Source: UBA7803 sp040219135 (GTDB taxonomy: Bacteria; Pseudomonadota; Gammaproteobacteria; Pseudomonadales; Azotimanducaceae). Taken from it: a stretch of DNA of 64,000 nt. The position numbers and the translations under genes were made by a program. The notes beneath the pieces are model-generated. The model saw only the letters and a list, made by a program, of their open reading frames with translations. It made no database searches and was not told the DNA's origin. The DNA is taken from assembly GCA_040219135.1 (NCBI GenBank), contig JAVJTA010000011.1, forward strand, positions 310,001-374,000, written 5' to 3'. Positions 26,484-35,542 of the stretch are shown here, piece after piece (within the stretch, counting starts at the first letter, position 1; each line of letters opens with the position of its first letter).

Positions 26484-27308
26484 GTGCGCGACTTGGACAT
26501 CGATCTCGACAGCGGACGCCTCGTCGTCTTCGTCGGTGGACTGGCACTCTTCTTCGTTCTGGAGAGCCTGCGCCCCGCACGGCCGTGGCGGACGTCACGG
26601 CTGAAGCGCGTCGTCCTTCACGGCGGGGTCGCCGCGTTCAATACCGTGACGGTCCGGCTGCTCGTCTTCGTGCCCTTTCTGCTCTGGACCGTCCACGTCG
26701 AAGAGCAGGGCTGGGGAATCTCGCGATGGCTCGGTCTGGTCGGCTGGACGGAACTCCTCGTGTCGGTCGTCGTCCTCGATCTGTTCGACTATTTCTGGCA
26801 TCGCGCCAACCACCGCGTGCGCTTTCTGTGGCGCTTCCACAAGGCGCATCACGCCGACACGGCCATGGACGTGACCACCGCCCTGCGCTTTCATCCCGGG
26901 GAGCTGCTGCTCTCCGGCTTCGCAAAGGCCGCCTGGATTCTGATCTGGGGCCCCACCGTGATCGCCTGGTTCGTCTTCGAAGCACTGGTCAGCATCTGCG
27001 CCCAGTTCCACCATGCCAACTTCGATTTTCCGGATCGCGTCGAACGGATCCTGGCGCGTATCGTCGTCACGCCGCGCTACCACGCCTCGCACCATGCGGT
27101 GGACCGCCGCTACGGGGACGCAAACTTCTCGACGATCCTGAGCGTCTGGGACCGCCTGTTCGCCAGCTATTCCGCCCCAGCGCCCGGGGGCGCGACCACC
27201 CGCGGGGACGACGCGCTTGGCCTTCCGGACGGCCGGGCGCTGGCCTACTCGCCGGTGGCCCTGCTGGCGGAACCGTTCAGCAACCGCAATCTGGCGCTCA
27301 GCCGGTAA
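26484..27308 (+). CDS. Fatty-acid hydroxylase / sterol desaturase superfamily membrane protein
   Basis: Integral membrane di-iron enzyme of 274 aa. Four or so hydrophobic segments (for example LVVFVGGLALFFVLESL) surround the His clusters HRANH, HKAHH, QFHH and HASHH that bind the di-iron site. The family hydroxylates or desaturates fatty acyls, sterols or carotenoids. Start is GTG at 26484 with a modest upstream signal. Followed by small exported proteins. Substrate unknown, but consistent with a lipid-oxidising organism. Confidence 0.9.
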   Translation: MRDLDIDLDSGRLVVFVGGLALFFVLESLRPARPWRTSRLKRVVLHGGVAAFNTVTVRLLVFVPFLLWTVHVEEQGWGISRWLGLVGWTELLVSVVVLDLFDYFWHRANHRVRFLWRFHKAHHADTAMDVTTALRFHPGELLLSGFAKAAWILIWGPTVIAWFVFEALVSICAQFHHANFDFPDRVERILARIVVTPRYHASHHAVDRRYGDANFSTILSVWDRLFASYSAPAPGGATTRGDDALGLPDGRALAYSPVALLAEPFSNRNLALSR

Positions 27309-27377
27309 TCGCGGCACCATGCAGAGACCACGCCTGCCGAATGATTCTTCGAAACCACTCAGCCGAGGACGCAGACC

Positions 27378-27686
27378 ATGAGAAAACTGATCCCATTGCT
27401 GTTCATCGTCGCGACCTCTGCCATCGCCGCCGAGCACGGCGGCAAGCCGGCGGAGCATGCCGGCAAAGCGGCGGAGACGGCCGACAAAGGCGCCGAGCAC
27501 GCAGGTAAGGCGGCAGCGAGTGCGGCCGGGACCGCGGAGCATGCCGGAGACAAGGCTGAACATGCCGGAGCAGCCGCCGAGCAGGCCGGTGAGAAGGCCG
27601 AGCACGCCGGGAAAGCGGCCGAGCGCGACGGCGAGACGGCCGAGCATGGCGGCAAACCGGCGGAGGCCAACCCGTCCGATGGCTGA
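27378..27686 (+). CDS. Exported alanine/histidine-rich repeat protein
   Basis: Protein of 102 aa with a signal peptide (MRKLIPLLFIVATSAIAA) followed only by degenerate repeats of the type AEHAGKAA/AEHGGKPA, about ten copies, rich in Ala, Glu, His and Lys. The pattern suggests an amphipathic or disordered helix; regularly spaced His and Glu could bind metal (inference). Its stop overlaps the next start by 8 bp, so the two genes are coupled. No family recognised. Confidence 0.65.
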   Translation: MRKLIPLLFIVATSAIAAEHGGKPAEHAGKAAETADKGAEHAGKAAASAAGTAEHAGDKAEHAGAAAEQAGEKAEHAGKAAERDGETAEHGGKPAEANPSDG

Positions 27687-28146
27687 ACGCCAGCCACGCC
27701 GGAAAGCAGAAGGGGTCCTTCTGGCCCTGCTGCTGCTGGGATCGGCGGCGCTCCGCGCAGAGGGCGCGTCGCCCCCCACGTTCTACGTGGAAGACATCAA
27801 AGCGGCGACCCGCGCCCACATCGAGCGCAGAACCGACGCCGACGGCGTGTTCCGCATTCACGATCCGGTGGTCGAGCGGACCCTCGAACTGCAGTTCGTC
27901 AGGATCCATGACCCGGTGCGGCGGATCGACGGCGATACGTACTTCGCCTGCACGGATTTCCAGGTCGCCGGCGACACGGAACAGCTCTACGACCTGGACT
28001 TCTGGCTCGAGCCCTCCGGGGAGCGACTCGACGTGGTCGACGAGAAAATTCACAAGGAGCCCCGACACGCGCTCCTCTACGGCTGGTACAAGCATCCGCG
28101 TTACACTTTCGTCGACGACGAGATTGTCCCGCTCTACCAGGATTGA
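27679..28146 (+). CDS. Exported protein of unknown function
   Basis: Protein of 155 aa. Positively charged N-terminus, hydrophobic GVLLALLLLGSAALRAEGA signal segment, then a compact hydrophilic domain with VRIHDPVRRIDGDTYFACTDF and a C-terminal YGWYKHPRYTFVDDEIVPLY. It has a single Cys in the mature protein. Translation is coupled to the upstream repeat protein. I do not recognise the family. Confidence 0.7.
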   Translation: MAERQPRRKAEGVLLALLLLGSAALRAEGASPPTFYVEDIKAATRAHIERRTDADGVFRIHDPVVERTLELQFVRIHDPVRRIDGDTYFACTDFQVAGDTEQLYDLDFWLEPSGERLDVVDEKIHKEPRHALLYGWYKHPRYTFVDDEIVPLYQD

Positions 28147-28156
28147 TCGTCAGCCA

Positions 28157-29113
28157 ATGGCAACCCAGCATACCTCGGCGGTACCGACCATCCGTTTCGA
28201 TCACCTGCAGACCGCCGGGGAAACGCGCGCGCTCGATGCCGCCTGCCGCGAATGGGGCTTCTTTCAGTTGACCCATCACGGCATCGACGCGGCCGCCCGG
28301 GCGCAGACGCTGTCGGCGCTACGCCGGTTCTTCGACCAACCGCCCGCGACCAAGCGGCTCGTCGAGCGCAGCGCGGCCAACCCATGGGGCTTCTACGATC
28401 GCGAACTGACGAAGAACACGCGTGACTGGAAGGAAATTTTCGATGTCGGGGAGGCCGAGCACGATGGTCCCCTGGCAGGCTCCGAACCTCAGTGGCCCGA
28501 GGGGCTCGACGGTTTCAGAAACGCCTTGGAGGACCATCGCAACCACTGCGAGCGCATCGCGGCGAGGCTGCTGCGTGCGATCGCCGATGCCCTCGGCTCC
28601 CCCGCGGATGTCCTCGCGGATGCGTTCCGACCAACGCACACGAGCTTTCTTCGCTTGAACTTCTACCCGGTCTGCAGCCGCCCCGAGGCGCCCGAAGGAA
28701 TCCAGGCTGCCCGGGACGGGCACCTGGGCATCAACCACCACACCGATGCCGGCGCGCTGACGGTGCTCATGCAGGACGATGTCAACAGCCTTCAGGTGTA
28801 TCGGCGCGGCCGCTGGCACCCCATCGAACCACAGCCCGGATCCCTGATCATCAACATCGGCGACGTGGTCCAGGTCTGGTCGAACGATCGCTACCCGGCG
28901 CCCCTCCACCGCGTGCTGGCGAATCCGACCCGGGAACGCGTCAGCGCCGCCTACTTCTACAATCCGGCAGCGAGCGCCACCTATGCGCCCCTACCGGGTC
29001 TGGGCACTCCCCGCTATCACCCGATCAGCTGGGGCGCGTTCCGGTCGGCAAGGGCCGCCGGCGACTACGCCGATGCGGGCGAAGAGATCCAGGTCGCCCA
29101 TTTCCGCCGCTGA
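28157..29113 (+). CDS. 2-oxoglutarate/Fe(II) oxygenase, isopenicillin N synthase-like
   Basis: Cytosolic oxygenase of 318 aa. N-terminal DIOX_N-like helix region (ACREWGFFQLTHHGID, RRFFDQP), then the jelly roll with the metal ligands H-x-D in HHTDAGALTVLMQDD and the distal His in APLHRV, and RVSAAYFYNP whose R and S bind 2-oxoglutarate. The family hydroxylates or desaturates small molecules, amino acids or hormones. Starts 10 bp after the exported protein and is probably co-transcribed; convergent with the reductase that follows. Confidence 0.92.
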   Translation: MATQHTSAVPTIRFDHLQTAGETRALDAACREWGFFQLTHHGIDAAARAQTLSALRRFFDQPPATKRLVERSAANPWGFYDRELTKNTRDWKEIFDVGEAEHDGPLAGSEPQWPEGLDGFRNALEDHRNHCERIAARLLRAIADALGSPADVLADAFRPTHTSFLRLNFYPVCSRPEAPEGIQAARDGHLGINHHTDAGALTVLMQDDVNSLQVYRRGRWHPIEPQPGSLIINIGDVVQVWSNDRYPAPLHRVLANPTRERVSAAYFYNPAASATYAPLPGLGTPRYHPISWGAFRSARAAGDYADAGEEIQVAHFRR

Positions 29114-29150
29114 AGCCGGTCGCACGGCCGGCGGCACGCAATCTCAGGCG

Positions 29151-30176
29151 CTACGGCTCTGAGCACTGCACCAGCAGCTTGCCGGTGTTGGCCCCGTCGA
29201 ACAGTCGATTCACCGCCTCCGGCGCGTTCTCCAGCCCGTCGACGATGTCGGTGTCGTATTTGATCCGGCCTTCGGCCAGCCAGCCGCCCATCTCGGCGAT
29301 GCCTTCGGCGAAGCGCGAGAAGTAGTCGATGATGATGAAGCCCTTCAGCAGCACGCGCTTCATCAGCAGCATCTGAAAGTTGTTGGGACCGGGCACGCCC
29401 TGGGAGTTGTCGCCGTCGTTGTAGTGGGCAATGAGGCCGCACAGCGGAATGCGAGCGTTCAGATTCACCCGCTTCAGCACCGCGTCGGTCACCGGTCCGC
29501 CGGTGTTCTCGAAGTAGACGTCGATACCGTCGGGACAGGCGGCGGCCAGCTCCGCATCCAGATCCGCGGTCTTGTAGTTGATGGCAGCGTCGAAGCCGAG
29601 ATCTTCCACAAGGTGACGGCACTTGGCATCGGACCCGGCCGTGCCAACCACGCGGCAGCCCTTGATCTTGCCGATCTGGCCGACGATCTGCCCCACCGCG
29701 CCGGCGGCGGCAGAGACCACGAGCGTCTCGCCCGACTGCGGCTTGCCGATGTCCAGCAGGCCGAAGTAGGCGGTCATTCCGGTGGCGCCGAGGACACTCA
29801 TGTAGGCGTCCAGCGGCACACCCTGGGTACGCGGCATCCTGGTCAGGCCGGCGCCATTGTCGGCCAGGCTGTGCGACGCCCAGCCCCACATGCCCTGCAC
29901 CACGTCGCCGGGTGCGAAGTCAGGATTGGCGCTCGCTTCGACGATGCCGAGCGTGCCGCCGCGCATGACCTCACCGAGCCGCACCGGGGGCATGTACTGA
30001 TCCTGATCGGACGCCCAGATGCGGTTGGTGGGATCCAGCGACAGGTAGACAGTACGCACCAGCACCTGTCCATCTGCCGGGTCAGGAAGTTCTGTGGTCT
30101 GCCAGTCGAAGTCGTCGCGACTCAGGCGGCCTTCGGGACGGCGCTTGAGCGCCCAGGCGTGACAGGTGGCGGGCAT
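29151..30176 (-). CDS. Zinc-independent medium-chain NADP-dependent oxidoreductase (CurA/leukotriene reductase-like)
   Basis: Protein of 341 aa. SLDPTNRIWASD, GDVVQGMWGWAS, LGATGMTAYFGL and VSAAAGAVGQIVGQIGKIKG are hallmarks of NADPH-dependent alkenal/curcumin reductases of the MDR superfamily, without the structural-zinc cysteines. These reduce alpha,beta-unsaturated carbonyls. It could detoxify lipid-peroxidation aldehydes or act in substrate breakdown. Start ATG 30176 gives the family N-terminus MPATCHAWALKRRP. Divergent from katG with about 130 bp between. Confidence 0.92.
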   Translation of the reverse strand: MPATCHAWALKRRPEGRLSRDDFDWQTTELPDPADGQVLVRTVYLSLDPTNRIWASDQDQYMPPVRLGEVMRGGTLGIVEASANPDFAPGDVVQGMWGWASHSLADNGAGLTRMPRTQGVPLDAYMSVLGATGMTAYFGLLDIGKPQSGETLVVSAAAGAVGQIVGQIGKIKGCRVVGTAGSDAKCRHLVEDLGFDAAINYKTADLDAELAAACPDGIDVYFENTGGPVTDAVLKRVNLNARIPLCGLIAHYNDGDNSQGVPGPNNFQMLLMKRVLLKGFIIIDYFSRFAEGIAEMGGWLAEGRIKYDTDIVDGLENAPEAVNRLFDGANTGKLLVQCSEP

Positions 30177-30308
30177 GGGGCCTCCGGAATTCTGGACGGG
30201 GGCGCTATGATGGACGGAAACACCGTCGCGTGCAGCCCGTAGTCGGCTCTCGACCAGGTCGACAGGCCGGAACCCACGTACGTCGACCACGACAGCAGAG
30301 GAAAGACC

Positions 30309-32468
30309 ATGGAAGACACCCGTACAGCCGGCAGGTGCCCGGTGATCCACGGCGCCAGCACAACCGTCGGCGCATCGAACATGCAGTGGTGGCCCAACGC
30401 GCTGAACCTGGACATCCTCCACCAGCACGACCGCAAGACCAACCCGCTGGGCGAGGACTTCGACTACGCCAGAGAAGTCAGAAAGCTCGACTTCAAAGCG
30501 CTGAAAAAGGACCTTCGCGGGCTGATGACGGACAGCCAGGCCTGGTGGCCCGCTGACTGGGGCCACTACGGCGGGCTGATGATCCGCATGGCCTGGCACT
30601 CCGCCGGCACCTATCGCATCGCCGACGGCCGTGGCGGCGCCGGCAGCGGCGATCAGCGTTTCGCTCCCATCAACTCCTGGCCGGACAACGTCAGCCTCGA
30701 CAAAGCCCGGCGGCTGCTCTGGCCGATCAAAAAGAAGTACGGCAACCGGCTGAGCTGGGCCGATCTGATCGTTCTGGCGGGCAACGTCGCCTACGAGTCC
30801 ATGGGCCTGAAAACCTATGGCTTTGCCTTCGGTCGCGAGGACATCTGGCACCCCGAGAAGGAAACCTACTGGGGTTCTGAGAAGGAATGGCTGGGCGCGA
30901 GCCGCTACGCCGGCGACGAGCGTGAGTCCCTCGACAACCCGCTCGCCGCGGTGCAGATGGGGCTGATCTATGTGAACCCTGAGGGCGTGGGCGGAAAGCC
31001 GGATCCGCTGCGCACGGCGCAGGACATCCGCGTGACCTTCGAGCGCATGGCGATGAACGACGAAGAGACGGTCGCCCTGACGGCCGGCGGCCACACGGTC
31101 GGCAAGTGCCACGGCAACGGCGATGCAGGCAAGCTGGGCCCCAACCCGGAAGCGGCCGACGTCTATGAGCAGGGCTTGGGCTGGCACAACCCCCAAGGCA
31201 AGGGCAGCGGTCGCGACGCCATCACCAGCGGCATCGAGGGCGCCTGGACAACGCATCCCACCAGGTTCGACAACGGCTACTTCGACATGCTCTTCAACCA
31301 CGAGTGGGAGCTGAAGAAGAGCCCGGCCGGCGCGTGGCAGTGGGAGCCGGTGGCAATCGCGGATGCGGACAAGCCGGTCGACGTGGAGGATCCGTCGATC
31401 CGCCTGAACCCGATCATGACCGACGCCGATATGGCGATGATCAGGGATCCCGCCTACCGCGAGATCTCGGAGCGCTTCCACGAGGATCAGGACTACTTCG
31501 CCAAAGTGTTCGCACGCGCCTGGTTCAAGCTGACCCACCGGGACATGGGGCCGAAAGCCCGCTACATCGGGCCCGACGTACCCAAGAAAGACCTGATCTG
31601 GCAGGACCCGATTCCCGCCGGCAGCACCGACTACGCTGTCAAAGCCGTCAAGGCGCGCATCGCCGACAGCGGCCTAACGATCAGCGAGCTGGTCAGCACG
31701 GCCTGGGACAGTGCCCGAACCTTCCGCGGTTCGGACAAGCGCGGGGGCGCCAACGGGGCGCGCATCCGCCTGGCCCCGCAGAAGAACTGGGAAGGCAACG
31801 AGCCGGAGCGGCTCGCCCGGGTGCTCAAGGTGCTCGAGGGCATCGCGCGTGATACGGGTGCGAGCGTGGCAGACGTGATCGTGCTTGCCGGTAACGTCGG
31901 CGTCGAGCAGGCCGCCAGAGCCGCAGGCGTCAAGATCAAGGTGCCGTTCGCGCCGGGACGCGGTGACGCCAGGAAGAAGATGACCGACGCCGACTCGTTC
32001 GAGCCGCTCGAGCCGAACCACGACGGCTACCGCAACTGGCTGAAGAAGGACTACAGCGTCAGCGCAGAGGAACTCATGCTCGATCGGACCCAGCTGATGG
32101 GACTGACCGCGCCCGAGATGACGGTGCTCGTCGGCGGCATGCGCGTGCTCGGCACCAATCACGGCGGCACCAGGCACGGCGTGTTCACCGATCGGGAAGG
32201 CCAGCTGACCAACGACTTCTTCGTCAACCTGACCGACATGGACTACGTCTGGGCACCGACCGAAGACGGCCTCTACGAGATTCGCGAGCGCAGCACCGGC
32301 AGAGTGAAGTGGACGGCCACCCGCGTCGACCTGGTGTTCGGCTCGAACGCGATTCTGCGTGGCTACGCCGAGGTCTATGCCCAGGACGACAACCAGCAGA
32401 AGTTCGTCAGGGACTTCGTCGCGGCATGGACCAAGGTCATGAACGCGGATCGATTCGATCTGGCCTGA
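30309..32468 (+). CDS. katG: Catalase-peroxidase KatG (cytosolic)
   Basis: Bifunctional heme catalase-peroxidase of 719 aa with N- and C-terminal peroxidase domains. Distal residues R93, W96 and H97 are in RMAWHSAGTYR; proximal H262 in AGGHTVGK; W96, Y221 (LIYVNPEG) and M247 (FERMAMNDEE) can form the Trp-Tyr-Met adduct needed for catalase activity. No signal peptide. A second, exported KatG is at 43207. No OxyR gene is adjacent. Slightly upstream GCTATGATGG could supply a -10 element (weak). Confidence 0.97.
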   Translation: MEDTRTAGRCPVIHGASTTVGASNMQWWPNALNLDILHQHDRKTNPLGEDFDYAREVRKLDFKALKKDLRGLMTDSQAWWPADWGHYGGLMIRMAWHSAGTYRIADGRGGAGSGDQRFAPINSWPDNVSLDKARRLLWPIKKKYGNRLSWADLIVLAGNVAYESMGLKTYGFAFGREDIWHPEKETYWGSEKEWLGASRYAGDERESLDNPLAAVQMGLIYVNPEGVGGKPDPLRTAQDIRVTFERMAMNDEETVALTAGGHTVGKCHGNGDAGKLGPNPEAADVYEQGLGWHNPQGKGSGRDAITSGIEGAWTTHPTRFDNGYFDMLFNHEWELKKSPAGAWQWEPVAIADADKPVDVEDPSIRLNPIMTDADMAMIRDPAYREISERFHEDQDYFAKVFARAWFKLTHRDMGPKARYIGPDVPKKDLIWQDPIPAGSTDYAVKAVKARIADSGLTISELVSTAWDSARTFRGSDKRGGANGARIRLAPQKNWEGNEPERLARVLKVLEGIARDTGASVADVIVLAGNVGVEQAARAAGVKIKVPFAPGRGDARKKMTDADSFEPLEPNHDGYRNWLKKDYSVSAEELMLDRTQLMGLTAPEMTVLVGGMRVLGTNHGGTRHGVFTDREGQLTNDFFVNLTDMDYVWAPTEDGLYEIRERSTGRVKWTATRVDLVFGSNAILRGYAEVYAQDDNQQKFVRDFVAAWTKVMNADRFDLA

Positions 32469-32586
32469 GGCGCGCTGATCGTCCGCCGGGCCGGGAGACC
32501 GATCAAACCGGTTCGGCAGGCGATCATGCTGCAGCGAGTGGGCCGCTTGGGAAATTAGATAGAGACGGCGACTGTCGTCCAGCTTC

Positions 32587-33006
32587 TCATGACCCGACAG
32601 CGATGATGTTCGGGCCTCTGGCGCTGGGCTCCGAGCAATTGCGCACCGTATCGGCGATGCGGAACAGCGGTTCCTCGAGCATGGCTTTGAGTTCGTCAGA
32701 TGCGCCGATCCGCTCCAACGCCGCCTCCATGCAGGCCAGCCACTGGTCCCGCTCCTTCGGGCCGATGCGGTACGGCGCGTGCGCCTCGGTCAGGCAGACC
32801 GTTCCCGTGAGCGCCAGATAGACCGGCGGCCCGCCCATCCAGCCCGTGAGATAGGCCGCCAGTCTGCGCTTGATATCGTCCAGGTTCGCGGCGTGCATGG
32901 CCCGCACATCGGCCGCTGCGGGGAGACTGTCCATCACCTCGTAGAAGGCGTCCGCCAGCGCGCGGATGCCGCTGTCGCCGAGAATCTCGTACGGTGTCTG
33001 CGCCAT
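32587..33006 (-). CDS. glbO: Group II truncated hemoglobin
   Basis: Small heme protein of 139 aa. YEILGDSGIRALADAFYEVM opens helices A-B, and LTEAHAPYRIGPKERDQWLACM contains the proximal His with the group II signature. Roles in the family include oxygen or NO chemistry. GGAGG stands at good distance before ATG 33006. It begins 14 bp after the Rieske oxygenase stop, so it is probably co-transcribed and could supply or buffer O2, or protect the oxygenase (inference). Confidence 0.88.
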   Translation of the reverse strand: MAQTPYEILGDSGIRALADAFYEVMDSLPAAADVRAMHAANLDDIKRRLAAYLTGWMGGPPVYLALTGTVCLTEAHAPYRIGPKERDQWLACMEAALERIGASDELKAMLEEPLFRIADTVRNCSEPSARGPNIIAVGS

Positions 33007-33020
33007 GGCGCCTCCGCGCA

Positions 33021-34562
33021 TCAGGGTTTCGCGATCCACTCGTCCAGCAGTTTATGGAAGTGTCGGGGCTTGGTTTCGCCGTAGTTGGCGAAGATGATCT
33101 CCGGGCGCTTCATGGTCTTCAGGCCGCGCTGCATCTCCGGCATGTTCACCACGTCCTGGTTGAACACCTTGGCGAGCATGCCCAGCTCCGGCGCGTCCAC
33201 CCAGTCGTCGTCGACGCCGAGATGATGAACGGGCGCCGCCGGCGGCCGCTTTTCGCCGGGCGGCGTCGGCGCCAGGTACATGCATTCCATGATGCACTCT
33301 TCCGGGTTATCGCCGTTGGGCCGGAACCGGTAGACGATCTGATTGAACGACCCCCACGGGTGGAAGTTGGGGAACACGGTGAGATAGATGGAGTCCAGCA
33401 GCTCGGCGTCGCTCACCTGGTCCATGACGTCGCCGAGCACATTGCGGAACGACGCCCGCACCGGCTCAGCCGCCACCTGACGCAGGTTCTTGCCCTCCGG
33501 GACCCTGGGCGGCGGGTTCAGCGGCACCACGTTGGCCCCCGGCAGCTGCCTGCCGCCGACCCAGTTCAGCATGTTGGGATCCGCGTGGGTCAGCGGGCCT
33601 TCCACCCACGTGGCATCGGTCTCGAACTTGCTGACTTCACCCTTGTGGTTGGTGACGTGCACCAGGCCGTCCGGACCCAGCTCGTAGACGTGTCCGGTCA
33701 AGGCATGCCGGAGCCGCGTGTACAGGCGCGCGCCTTCCAGGGGCTCCCACTCCCTGTCCACGTGGGGGCTCTTCACCAGGTTCGGCGACATGGCCCGGGA
33801 GTAGTTGCCGAACACGTCGTACTGGGTGTTGGCGTCGCCGATGGATTCCAGGATCGTCGGATGGGTGGCGACCACGTGATAGGCCTCGCTGAAGGCCTCC
33901 TGGGCGATCTTCCAGTTGCAGCGGAGCACTTTCTGCACGTGGGCGACCTTGTGACGCCGCTCGTAAGGCAGGTTGGGAAACTGATCCGACAGGTTGCCGA
34001 GGAAGTCTTCGAGCGGTTCGGCGTCCTCGTCCGGGTTGATGAACACGAAGCCGCCCCAGCGCCCGACCTTCACCTCGGGCAGGCCATACTCCTCCGGGGT
34101 CACGGTGGGGAAATCCCAATGGCAGGGGACTTCCTTCAGCGAGCCGTCGGTGTTCCAGGCCCAGCCGTGGAACGCGCAGCGGAACTCCCGGGCACGCCTG
34201 CCGCCGTGCTGCTTGAGCTGCCGGCCCCGGTGCAGACAGGCATTGTGGAAGGCCTTGAACTCCGCCTCGCCGGTGCGCACCACCAGGAACGAAAGATGGG
34301 CGATGTCGTAGATCGTGTAGTCGCCGACCTCGGGAATGTCGTCCTCGTGGCAGGCCATCTGCCAGACCCGCTTCCAGACCTTCTCCACCTCCAGGTCGTG
34401 GAACGCTCTGGAGAAGTACTGCTCCGCCGGAACCTTCGTCGGCCCGGGCGGCAAGGGAGACTCCACCCGCATGATCCCGGGAACCGGGTGACTGTCGTCG
34501 TCCAGCAGCGTCTGATAGGTCACCCCGGCAGACCGATCCGTGCCCGTCTTGGTCTCGATCAT
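33021..34562 (-). CDS. Rieske-type ring-hydroxylating oxygenase, alpha subunit
   Basis: Protein of 513 aa. Rieske [2Fe-2S] ligands C109-x-H111 (ACLHRGR) and C129-xx-H132 (CAFHGW); mononuclear iron ligands H229 and H234 in SEAYHVVATHP, preceded by acidic E226. ATG 34562 is chosen because GGGAGG lies five bases upstream. No beta subunit, ferredoxin or reductase is adjacent, so it may be an alpha-only enzyme. Divergent from an SDR across a 191-bp region with a perfect palindrome. Substrate unknown: aromatic, sterol or quaternary amine are all seen in this superfamily. Confidence 0.93.
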   Translation of the reverse strand: MIETKTGTDRSAGVTYQTLLDDDSHPVPGIMRVESPLPPGPTKVPAEQYFSRAFHDLEVEKVWKRVWQMACHEDDIPEVGDYTIYDIAHLSFLVVRTGEAEFKAFHNACLHRGRQLKQHGGRRAREFRCAFHGWAWNTDGSLKEVPCHWDFPTVTPEEYGLPEVKVGRWGGFVFINPDEDAEPLEDFLGNLSDQFPNLPYERRHKVAHVQKVLRCNWKIAQEAFSEAYHVVATHPTILESIGDANTQYDVFGNYSRAMSPNLVKSPHVDREWEPLEGARLYTRLRHALTGHVYELGPDGLVHVTNHKGEVSKFETDATWVEGPLTHADPNMLNWVGGRQLPGANVVPLNPPPRVPEGKNLRQVAAEPVRASFRNVLGDVMDQVSDAELLDSIYLTVFPNFHPWGSFNQIVYRFRPNGDNPEECIMECMYLAPTPPGEKRPPAAPVHHLGVDDDWVDAPELGMLAKVFNQDVVNMPEMQRGLKTMKRPEIIFANYGETKPRHFHKLLDEWIAKP

Positions 34563-34605
34563 GATCACCTCCCGCTCGCACCCCAGGTAGCCGTAACGCT
34601 ATAAA

Positions 34606-34623
34606 ACCGTCACCGGTGACGGT
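34606..34623. promoter_or_regulatory. 18-bp perfect palindrome, probable operator
   Basis: ACCGTCACCGGTGACGGT is a perfect inverted repeat with no spacer, located 44 bp upstream of the Rieske start and 131 bp upstream of the SDR start. Read toward the Rieske gene it abuts TTTATAGCG, which could be its -10 region. The size and symmetry fit a dimeric TetR- or GntR-type repressor site. No such regulator gene lies in this window. Confidence 0.65.
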
Positions 34624-34753
34624 ATCAGTAGAATTACGGAGCACGGTGCCCTCCTGCGGAGGCCGGTCGTCACCGATTTCCGGAGATATCTGCAGCAGGC
34701 GGCGGCAACTTGCGGCAATATCAAGGCGGCCTACTGCCCGGATCGAGGCGCTC

Positions 34754-35530
34754 ATGGAACTGCGCGGCAAGAGAATTATCGTCACCGGATCGGCGCGCGG
34801 CATGGGTGCCGCAACGGTCCGCGCCTATGTGGCGGCGGGCGCCCACGTGATCGGTGTGGACGTGTCCGACGATGCGGGCAGCGCCGTGTGTGCCGATGCC
34901 GCCGCAGCCGGCCCCGGCAAGTCGGCATACATGCACGTCGACGTATCTGACAAGCACAGCGTGGAGACGACGTTTGCCGAGGCGGTCAAGCAGATGGGCG
35001 GGCTGGACGTTCTGGCGCACCCGGCCGCGATCCAGCGCTCCGCCAGCGCGACCGACGTCAGCGTGGAAGACTGGGACCTCATGTTCGCCGTCAATGTACG
35101 CGGCACGATGCTCACGAACCAGGCCGCGTACCCGCACATGAAGGCCTCCGGTGGCGGCTCCATCATCAATTTCGGATCCATCTCCGGACAACGGCCCGAA
35201 CCTTCTGCGGCCGCCTACTCCGCCGCCAAGGGCGCGGTTCATTCGTGGACCCGCACCGCCGCGGGGACCTGGGGAGCCGACCGCATCCGCGTGAACGCCA
35301 TCCTCCCGGCGATGGCGACACCGATGTATGTCGAGGCGATGGCCCGCGCGACCGAAGAACAGCGCACCGCGAGCTACTGGATGAATCGCCGGACCATCGC
35401 GCTGGGCGAGGAGTACGGCGACCCCGACCGCGATCTCGCCCCGGTCATGGTGTTTCTCGCCTCGGACGGATCGAGGTTCATCACCGGCCAGCTCATCCCC
35501 GTCGACGGCGGCCAGACAAGCGTACGCTGA
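34754..35530 (+). CDS. Short-chain dehydrogenase/reductase (SDR)
   Basis: SDR of 258 aa: TGSARGMGAAT cofactor loop, HVDVSD, SIINFGSISGQRPEPSAAAYSAAKG with Ser-Tyr-Lys triad, and C-terminal GQLIPVDGGQT. One unusual point: the common NNAG motif is replaced by AHPAAIQRS, which may alter the active-site Asn. ATG 34754 starts at MELRGKRI; the longer in-frame start at 34616 would cross the palindrome. Divergent from the Rieske oxygenase and probably in the same pathway. Confidence 0.9.
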   Translation: MELRGKRIIVTGSARGMGAATVRAYVAAGAHVIGVDVSDDAGSAVCADAAAAGPGKSAYMHVDVSDKHSVETTFAEAVKQMGGLDVLAHPAAIQRSASATDVSVEDWDLMFAVNVRGTMLTNQAAYPHMKASGGGSIINFGSISGQRPEPSAAAYSAAKGAVHSWTRTAAGTWGADRIRVNAILPAMATPMYVEAMARATEEQRTASYWMNRRTIALGEEYGDPDRDLAPVMVFLASDGSRFITGQLIPVDGGQTSVR

Positions 35531-35542
35531 ATCCCCGTAGCG

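Noticed and set aside
29151..31538. Very long minus-strand frame (795 codons) through katG.
   Set aside because: Only its 3' part (29151-30176) is a gene; the remainder is antisense to katG and has low-complexity Val/His/Arg composition.
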